A stretch of 12,952 nucleotides of DNA, taken from positions 1 through 12,952 of the forward strand of contig JAOXYB010041483.1 in the NCBI GenBank assembly GCA_028565635.1, in the 5' to 3' direction. The notes beneath the pieces are model-generated. The model was not told the origin of the DNA and searched no databases. It saw only the letters and a list, made by a program, of their open reading frames with translations. Position 1 is the first letter of the stretch. The number at the start of each line of letters is the position of its first letter. Made by a program: the position numbers and the translations under genes. Below, piece by piece: positions 9,501-12,952 of this stretch. The stretch comes from Phoronis ovalis (lineage: Eukaryota > Phoronida > Phoronidae).

Positions 9501-10488
9501 TTCTTTATGAAGTTTTTTTCTTTTTTTTTAATAGCGTAATTATGCACACTCGTGCTTTGAACTACGTCCAGTATATACCAATTTCCCGCATTATTTTGAC
9601 ATTTTTAGAGGAAAAAATGTGAGTGATATAATACCTAATAACAGGAATCAAAGTTTCATAATTTTCGAATGTACCGGTTTCTAGGAAAGTTCTCGTTTCG
9701 CAAATCACCGTTATAATTCTCCATTGCCAAATAAGCAATTTGAATGAGCATTTGAAATTTCTTCACACACTCACATATGAACGAGTACAATTACATTGCA
9801 CTGTTCATTTGAATACGACATATAATTATCTCTTTAAATAGTGATAATTATGATCGCCAGTGAAAACATCCTTTCAGGTATTTATGATAACCAGAATGAG
9901 AACCACTCACACGTCCATTGTGTGACGCAATGTTTCTTGTGAGGATATGTAGTTTTATTACTTACCGATGATACTCGCTGATATCGAGGCTTATGGGGAT
10001 CAAAGGCTATATGAGCTCCCGTATGAGCTACAATCGGCTATCAACGAGGGAACTTATAACAGGGATTTGCAAAACAGGAACTTTTCTAAAAAAAACAGGT
10101 ACCAAAAATTCTGAAAATTGGAAGGTACTGTATTCTTTATGCTGATAAAAATGTTTCAACATTGTTTCCACTGAAACGTTAAACCTGATTAATATATCTT
10201 TACGGAATCCTAGAATTAATTATTTTTAGTGTGACGAAGTCATGCGACTTCTGATGCCATAAAGAAAGATAAATCAGGTTATACTAAAAAATAACTTAAT
10301 CTTTATACTCTCTGTAGTACTTGACAAAGGCTTCATTGTTACATGTATCATAATTACCATCTCTTTTATCATGTACAATAGATTTAACTGGTTCGCCGCC
10401 TCATCCTTTACCAATCCACAATAACATCCAAGTTGAAGACAGCGAAGATTATCAAATTCCACGAGAACTTAAACATCTCCTTGGGTAG
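383..10488 (+). CDS. RING finger plus bromodomain protein, TIF1 (TRIM24/33)-like, seven exons
   Basis: Proposed join: 383-505, 1504-1650, 1947-7124, 7352-7429, 8781-8924, 9398-9488, 10382-10488, total 5868 nt, about 1955 residues. All introns are GT-AG and in frame. Seen: a C3HC4 RING (residues 10-63), a very long Ser/Asn/Lys/Thr-rich middle (about 91-1816) with basic clusters, and a bromodomain (about 1817-1920) followed by a tail with an Asp-Ser-acidic-Asp-aromatic-x-x-Pro-Arg motif. Known: TIF1 proteins (TRIM24, TRIM33, TRIM28) are nuclear RING E3 ligases and co-regulators with RING, B-boxes, coiled coil, PHD and bromodomain, about 800-1130 residues. Inferred: a divergent relative that lost or never had the B-boxes and PHD and gained a huge linker. 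RING proteins transfer ubiquitin or SUMO; substrates are unknown. The start ATG at 383 has G at -3 and +4, a good context. An unrelated RING/bromodomain fusion is the main alternative. Confidence 0.8.
563..1075 (-). pseudogene. 3' end of a non-LTR retrotransposon reverse transcriptase ORF (CR1/jockey-like), broken
   Basis: The minus strand encodes pieces typical of the C-terminal end of LINE reverse transcriptase proteins: Tyr-Pro-Glu-Arg-Leu-Lys-Lys-Leu with Leu-Pro-Thr-Leu (about 1055-996), then Gly-Asp-Met-Ile-Glu-Leu-Tyr-Lys, Thr/Ala-Arg-Gly-His-Ser-Lys-Lys-Leu, Asp-Leu-Arg-Lys, an Asn-Tyr-Trp-Ile-Ser-Leu-Ser-Glu-Asp-Val-Val block, then Ser-Phe-Lys-Thr-Arg-Leu-Asp-Lys, ending at a TGA at 563-565. 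It is dead: there is a one-base frameshift near 993, a 35-bp tandem duplication that shifts frame, and no upstream catalytic domain. It sits antisense in intron 1 of the RING-bromodomain gene. Family assignment to the CR1/jockey side is from memory of the motif set. Confidence 0.8.
726..795. repeat. Perfect 35-bp tandem duplication
   Basis: Positions 726-760 and 761-795 are identical 35-bp copies in tandem. They lie inside the LINE remnant, over the codons for its Asn-Tyr-Trp-x-Ser-Leu block. As 35 is not a multiple of three, the duplication breaks the LINE frame. Perfect identity suggests that it is recent, a polymorphism, or an assembly artefact. Confidence 0.95.
1076..1503 (+). other. Remainder of intron 1, nothing recognised
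   Basis: AT-rich intron sequence between the LINE remnant and exon 2, with several A and T runs. No open frame, repeat or RNA gene is evident. The 57-bp part 506-562 before the LINE is also plain intron. Confidence 0.6.
1504..1650 (+). CDS. Exon 2: second half of RING finger
   Basis: Forty-nine codons between an acceptor ending CAG at 1503 and a gtaaga donor at 1651, phase 0 on both sides. It supplies C42 and the last RING pair C60-P-M-C63, giving C-x2-C-x20-C-x-H-x2-C-x2-C-x17-C-x2-C overall. After the RING comes a short Tyr/Cys-containing stretch to residue 90 with no recognisable B-box. This exon is too short to stand out as an open frame and was found by completing the RING. Confidence 0.85.
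1651..1946 (+). other. Intron 2
   Basis: A 296-nt AT-rich intron with a gtaaga donor and a TTTGCAG acceptor. Nothing else is seen in it. Confidence 0.8.
1947..7124 (+). CDS. Exon 3: giant exon, disordered nuclear linker of about 1726 residues
   Basis: Open for over 5.2 kb, entered through a TTTGCAG acceptor ending at 1946, phase 0. The donor at 7125 (gtaaga) is phase 0; a second phase 0 donor lies at 7161 (gtaagt). Composition is rich in Ser, Asn, Thr, Lys and Asp, as in intrinsically disordered proteins. Visible elements in protein numbering: possible beta-rich patch about 170-213; AT-hook-like R-P-R-G-R at 553-557; probable folded island about 707-865 containing Cys-x-Cys-x2-Cys; basic clusters at 943-951 (Lys/Arg with one Tyr) and 1494-1499, likely nuclear localisation signals; SUMO-interaction-like cores at 1244-1251, 1330-1335 and 1369-1374. 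No B-box, coiled coil or PHD pattern was found. The rest of the sequence is not recognised. Confidence 0.9.
3332..3347. other. Perfect 16-bp palindrome coding an AT-hook-like core
   Basis: A self-complementary 16-mer centred on CACGTG lies in exon 3. It encodes the middle of Thr-Arg-Pro-Arg-Gly-Arg-Thr, followed by a Lys/Arg-rich stretch. AT-hooks are small minor-groove DNA-binding motifs with a Pro-Arg-Gly-Arg-Pro core; here the last Pro is Thr, so the match is partial. Confidence 0.5.
7352..7429 (+). CDS. Exon 4: bromodomain helix Z and start of ZA loop
   Basis: Twenty-six codons between a T-rich acceptor (ending CAG at 7351) and a gtaagt donor at 7430, phase 0. It begins Glu-Cys-Arg-Thr-Ile-Leu, like the Lys-Cys-Glu-x-Leu-Leu that opens helix Z of TIF1-family bromodomains, and runs into an acidic ZA loop. 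The usual Trp-Pro-Phe shelf is not present. The call rests on continuity with exon 5. Confidence 0.8.
7430..8780 (+). other. Intron 4, no gene recognised
   Basis: A 1351-nt intron inside the bromodomain. It holds a perfect 11-bp tandem pair at 7584-7605 and T-rich stretches around 7840-8030 in which a TTTTCGTG / CTTTTGTG...TGAGATT block recurs loosely, possibly a decayed repeat. Short open frames at 7697-7897 and 8129-8422 show no recognisable protein. Confidence 0.6.
8781..8924 (+). CDS. Exon 5: bromodomain core (PDYY motif, helices A and B)
   Basis: Forty-eight codons, TCTTTCAG acceptor and gtatgt donor, phase 0. It opens with Tyr-Pro-Asp-Tyr-Tyr-x-Ile-Val, the classic bromodomain ZA signature, then an Asn-Leu-x-x-Ile helix A equivalent, then Glu-Phe-Val and Met-Phe-Asn-Asn of helix B. 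Compared with TIF1 proteins, the Asn-Pro-Met-Asp-Leu motif is Phe-Ala-Ile-Asn-Leu, and the conserved acetyl-lysine-binding Asn falls on Arg1889 (codon 8919-8921). Together these suggest altered or lost acetyl-lysine binding. Confidence 0.92.
8925..9397 (+). other. Intron 5, no gene recognised
   Basis: A 473-nt T-rich intron between two bromodomain exons. The open frame at 9068-9349 is Phe/Leu-rich, as expected from T-rich DNA, and has no recognisable motif. Confidence 0.7.
9398..9488 (+). CDS. Exon 6: bromodomain helix C
   Basis: Thirty codons plus one base, after a TCTTTTAG acceptor. It encodes an amphipathic helix ending in a Phe-Pro-Thr-Glu-Asp-Phe turn, which aligns without gaps to the end of the TIF1 bromodomain helix C. 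The donor is CAG followed by gtagta at 9489 (phase 1). Reading through would add a poly-Phe stretch from a T-rich intron, ending at 9622, which I consider non-coding. Confidence 0.85.
9489..10381 (+). other. Intron 6, with an alternative terminal exon candidate at 9878-9942
   Basis: Intron between exon 6 and exon 7 in the preferred model. It contains a good acceptor (CCTTTCAG ending at 9877) whose downstream sequence is in phase with the exon 6 donor and gives a tail of about 20 residues ending at TGA 9940-9942. It also contains an isolated 48-codon frame at 9968-10114 that is not in phase with the gene. Confidence 0.5.
10382..10488 (+). CDS. Exon 7: C-terminal acidic tail and stop
   Basis: The acceptor lies after a pyrimidine-rich stretch, with AG at 10380-10381. 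Phase 1 joining makes an Asp codon and gives a 35-residue tail to TAG at 10486-10488. The tail is Pro-rich, then carries Val-Glu-Asp-Ser-Glu-Asp-Tyr-x-x-Pro-Arg, which resembles the Asp-Ser-acidic-Asp-Phe-x-x-Pro-Arg tail after the bromodomain in TRIM24 and TRIM33 as I recall them. That match favours this exon over the alternative at 9878. The acceptor is not a strong consensus, so a transcript is needed to prove it. Confidence 0.7.
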
Positions 10489-10830
10489 ACAAACATGCAA
10501 GGACATCACAATGATAAAATAGTAACCGTGAAACGCTGATTATAACAACAACAAAAAACAGCCGTGGGATCATTCTGCAAAATAACACGGGACGAGTGTT
10601 AAATAATACAGATTATGTTCCAACTCTGTAATGACAGGAGTTCCCGGGCAGCAGTTACGATATTTGTGGTTTTAAAGGGCTGCAATGCTACTATCAATTA
10701 GGATAATTCACAATTTTATATTGTTATTTTTGTATATACATGTATTTGAGCAAAATAAATAGCTTTAAGCTACATTAGTGAATAAGAAGTGTTTCAACTT
10801 ATACTATTTTCTGTTCCAAGGAAATAAACA
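10489..10830 (+). other. Probable 3' UTR with poly(A) signals
   Basis: Sequence following the TAG at 10486-10488. The first canonical AATAAA is at 10754-10759 and another is at 10823-10828. The first would give a 3' UTR of about 285 nt. No GT-rich downstream element is obvious, so the end is tentative. Confidence 0.4.
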
Positions 10831-10975
10831 AAGCTTTTATCCAATGAATTAAACTCATCTAATAATATATTCCTTTTTATTATAGCACGTAACGTTAACA
10901 CATTACATCTCCGTGTTCAATTTACTACCGACGTACTGTGTTCTTTCAAATAGACGCAAACGGGACATTTATTTA

Positions 10976-11345
10976 CCAGTCTTGGGCCATCATCCATGTA
11001 ATCACCATATTGGTATATCTATCATCATTCGTCTGTCACCATCCATAATCTTGTCATGCATTTTTTCAACTTATTTTTATTCTATCGGTATTTTATTCGT
11101 TATCTAGCCAGCTGCCACCAGCCATATATACGTCATATCTTACCAACGTACACATGCCAGATAACTATCCGTCATCCTGCTGGGCCGTCATCATACATGT
11201 TACCGTCTGTCGTCCTTACGTTATCTACCTTGTCATATCCTTATTCAGATAGAAGGGATTTTGCCATATCTTCCTATAATCCATCTTGCCATCTAGATAT
11301 TCATTCTGCATCAGTCATCTTGTCGTAAACCACCATCCATTGTCT
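10976..11345. repeat. Degenerate C-rich, G-poor CATC/TTGTC-type minisatellite
   Basis: The stretch is built from loosely repeated words such as CCATC, GTCATC, CATCTTGTC, CATCTTGCC and CCGTCATC, with strong bias of C over G on the + strand. No fixed period is visible, so it looks like an old diverged tandem repeat. Open frames across 10913-11328 are a by-product of the missing stop words and are not called as genes. Confidence 0.6.
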
Positions 11346-12105
11346 ACTTTCTTCCTTCCCTTGATTTTTCTTGACGTTGGATTAATATAAAACACTAAGC
11401 ATTATATAAAATTATTTCGATTTTACTCAATTTAATTTTAACTACACAGAAGATAAATCTGTCTAAACTTACATTTTGCCATCCATGGATTCCTAGGAGA
11501 GACAGAAGCCCATCGTCTTTCCAGCTATACAAATACCATGGAAATAAACATGGCCGCCAATCGGCCATAAAAAATTAATCCGATCAAAATCAACTTTGAC
11601 ATAAACTTACATCATAAGACTTTATGCATTGTTATGAGACGAGTCGATAAACCTGTGGGAGACGCAAGGAAATATACTTTACAGTAAGAAAAACAGGCAA
11701 CCATGCATACAAATGAAGAATGCAGTTCTTGCACACACACAGTCTAGTTGTGGATCACAGCAGTGCTGATTAGACATTCAGGACACCTGGACATTAATTT
11801 CGAAAATACTTTTGACATTTAATTCATCAGCATCAGTGGTGGCTACTAATGTTGGCTATTTCAGGAGGTAGACAATTCCAGTCTGAAATAGCAACTGGGT
11901 GTTTTTCTTTAGGTGCAACCTCTTTTCAACTTCGGTTTTTATCATGGTTATCTTTTATGTCGCTTTGACAACTTTTACCATGGGAGTTTTTTTTTGGAAA
12001 AAAGTTTTTACCAGAGGTACATATTTTCAATAATTAAATTGCAAAGGGCATTTCTTGATTTTTTGTTTTGATATTGTCAATACTAAACTGGCTACACAAA
12101 TAGCT
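11346..12105. other. Intergenic, no gene recognised
   Basis: AT-rich sequence with no coherent reading frame. It contains two short perfect stem-loops: ATGGCCG/CGGCCAT with a CCAAT loop at 11550-11568, and a 10-bp stem GCTATTTCAG/CTGAAATAGC at 11855-11892. Neither has a clear assigned role. Confidence 0.55.
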
Positions 12106-12109
12106 ACTT

Positions 12110-12350
12110 CCGCATGTTAATACCATGCGGTGTACTTTTCGAAAAAAAAATTACCATCGGACAAGAGTAGATAGGGGGCCCATTGAGCGTCACCCGGTAG
12201 ACGGCGCTACCATAGCGGTCATATGTCACGACCTTTACGCAACCGGAAACATTTTAATACCCGCCAATTTTACCGGTTTCGGCGCGCACATTATAACGGT
12301 TCCAAAAACCGTTGGAGTTTGGCGCCAATTTTTCAATTGTTTATAATTTC
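12110..12350. promoter_or_regulatory. CpG-richer patch with E2F-like sites, possible promoter
   Basis: Against an AT-rich background this patch has many CG dinucleotides and recurrent GCGC/CGGT words. E2F-like sites: CCCGCCAA at 12260-12267, TTTCGGCGCG at 12277-12286, and the near-palindrome TTTGGCGCCAA at 12318-12328, almost the full E2F/DP consensus. Perfect stem-loops lie at 12110-12130 (CCGCATG) and 12295-12313 (AACGGTT). It may be the promoter of a neighbouring gene outside the window, or part of a repeat. No transcript start is shown. Confidence 0.35.
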
Positions 12351-12438
12351 CGTTATATTAAAGCTAGAACGATGAAATTTTATTCGTAATTAAATGTTGC
12401 TATGTTTTTTAAGAAACGATATCAATAACATCATATTG

Positions 12439-12451
12439 CCACCAGGTGGCG
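12439..12451 (+). promoter_or_regulatory. CTCF-like core motif
   Basis: CCACCAGGTGGCG fits the bilaterian CTCF core CCACYAGRKGGCR at all 13 positions, though the next two bases depart from the vertebrate extension. It lies about 90 bp from the CpG-richer patch, where an insulator or promoter-proximal site would make sense. Sequence match only. Confidence 0.4.
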
Positions 12452-12611
12452 TGTTTTGGCACCATTTCTTACTTTACTAATAACTTCTGTTGTATTAACG
12501 GTTCCTTATTTATGTCTGTAATACTCTCATGATTTCTTTTAAATCATCAACTTTTAACAAATTCACAAAATGCTTTACAATTGACTTAAGCATCTTAAAC
12601 AGGATTCCTAA

Positions 12612-12727
12612 GGGGACGTCCATTAATTATGTCAACAATTTTTTACCCCCCCTCCCCTTGTCAACAACTGTCAAACTTTCAGTGACCCCTAATAAAATTA
12701 TGTCAAAATAATGTACCCCCCTATTAG
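12612..12727. repeat. GTCAA / TACCCCCC repeat, likely interspersed element piece
   Basis: AATTATGTCAA occurs at 12625-12635 and 12696-12706, 71 bp apart, each followed about 8 bases later by TACCCCCC. Two more GTCAA words lie between them and a TACCCCCC-type C run follows each unit. This ordered structure looks like the end of a transposable element or a short two-unit tandem repeat. The family is not identified. The 60-codon frame across it is not treated as a gene. Confidence 0.5.
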
Positions 12728-12952
12728 GGATTAAATAAATTGATATTGCGCACAATACACCTAAAATTTATAGTTGGTCTAGTCCGGGGACAACACATAA
12801 AATTACATCGAATAGCAAGCAAGCGCTCAAAGCAACAGCACGTGGATTTTATAACTGTTACTTGATGTTGCGCCACAATAAGAAACGGGCATTTGTTAGA
12901 TTCTCTAAAGCTGGCCTTTAGCGGTGACTTCAATAACGCATGCACCTTTCAT
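12728..12952. other. Right edge, no gene recognised
   Basis: Short flank to the window end. A minus-strand open frame of 73 codons covers it, Cys- and Arg-rich, but it shows no family motif and has no supporting splice or coding pattern, so it is left uncalled. Confidence 0.5.

Noticed and set aside
9489-9622. Read-through of exon 6 to the stop at 9620-9622
   Set aside because: It would encode a poly-Phe run from T-rich intron sequence right after the bromodomain ends, while a donor exists at 9489.
10274-10462. Minus-strand 62-codon frame
   Set aside because: It overlaps exon 7 of the + gene and has no motif.
10913-11328. Overlapping frames in the C-rich repeat
   Set aside because: They result from low-complexity composition lacking stop words.
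12125-12346. 73-codon + frame in the CpG-richer patch
   Set aside because: The sequence looks regulatory, with E2F-like sites and stem-loops; the peptide has no family resemblance.

Overview
The window looks like AT-rich metazoan nuclear DNA. It has one intron-bearing gene on the + strand with GT-AG splice sites, a dead LINE fragment in an intron, a long hairpin repeat, and non-coding flanks. The protein domains (RING, bromodomain), the LINE type and frequent ACATGTA-like words fit an invertebrate, possibly a lophotrochozoan such as a mollusc. The taxonomic guess is weak.

The gene spans about 383 to 10488. I built it as seven coding exons: 383-505, 1504-1650, 1947-7124, 7352-7429, 8781-8924, 9398-9488 and 10382-10488. 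All junctions keep frame (phase 0 for the first five introns, phase 1 for the last), giving about 1955 residues. Exons 1-2 encode a complete C3HC4 RING finger. Exon 3 is a single 5.2 kb exon encoding about 1726 mostly disordered residues with nuclear-localisation-like basic clusters, an AT-hook-like core, three SUMO-interaction-like motifs and one island of about 160 residues that looks folded. Exons 4-7 encode a bromodomain and a short acidic tail resembling the TIF1 family (TRIM24/TRIM33). No B-box or PHD finger is visible, and the bromodomain has Arg where the acetyl-lysine-binding Asn should be. The likely product is a nuclear, chromatin-linked ubiquitin or SUMO-pathway protein; function is inferred from domains only.

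Other regions: 6-178 is a long near-perfect inverted repeat just upstream of the gene. Intron 1 carries an antisense, frameshifted 3' end of a non-LTR retrotransposon (about 563-1075), broken further by a perfect 35-bp tandem duplication. Intron 4 (1.35 kb) has nothing I can name. Downstream of the gene lie a probable 3' UTR with poly(A) signals, a C-rich, G-poor degenerate CATC/TTGTC-type repeat (about 10976-11345), a CpG-richer patch with E2F-like sites (about 12110-12350), a strong CTCF-like core (12439-12451) and a GTCAA/TACCCCCC repeat (about 12612-12727). No second gene, tRNA or rRNA was identified.
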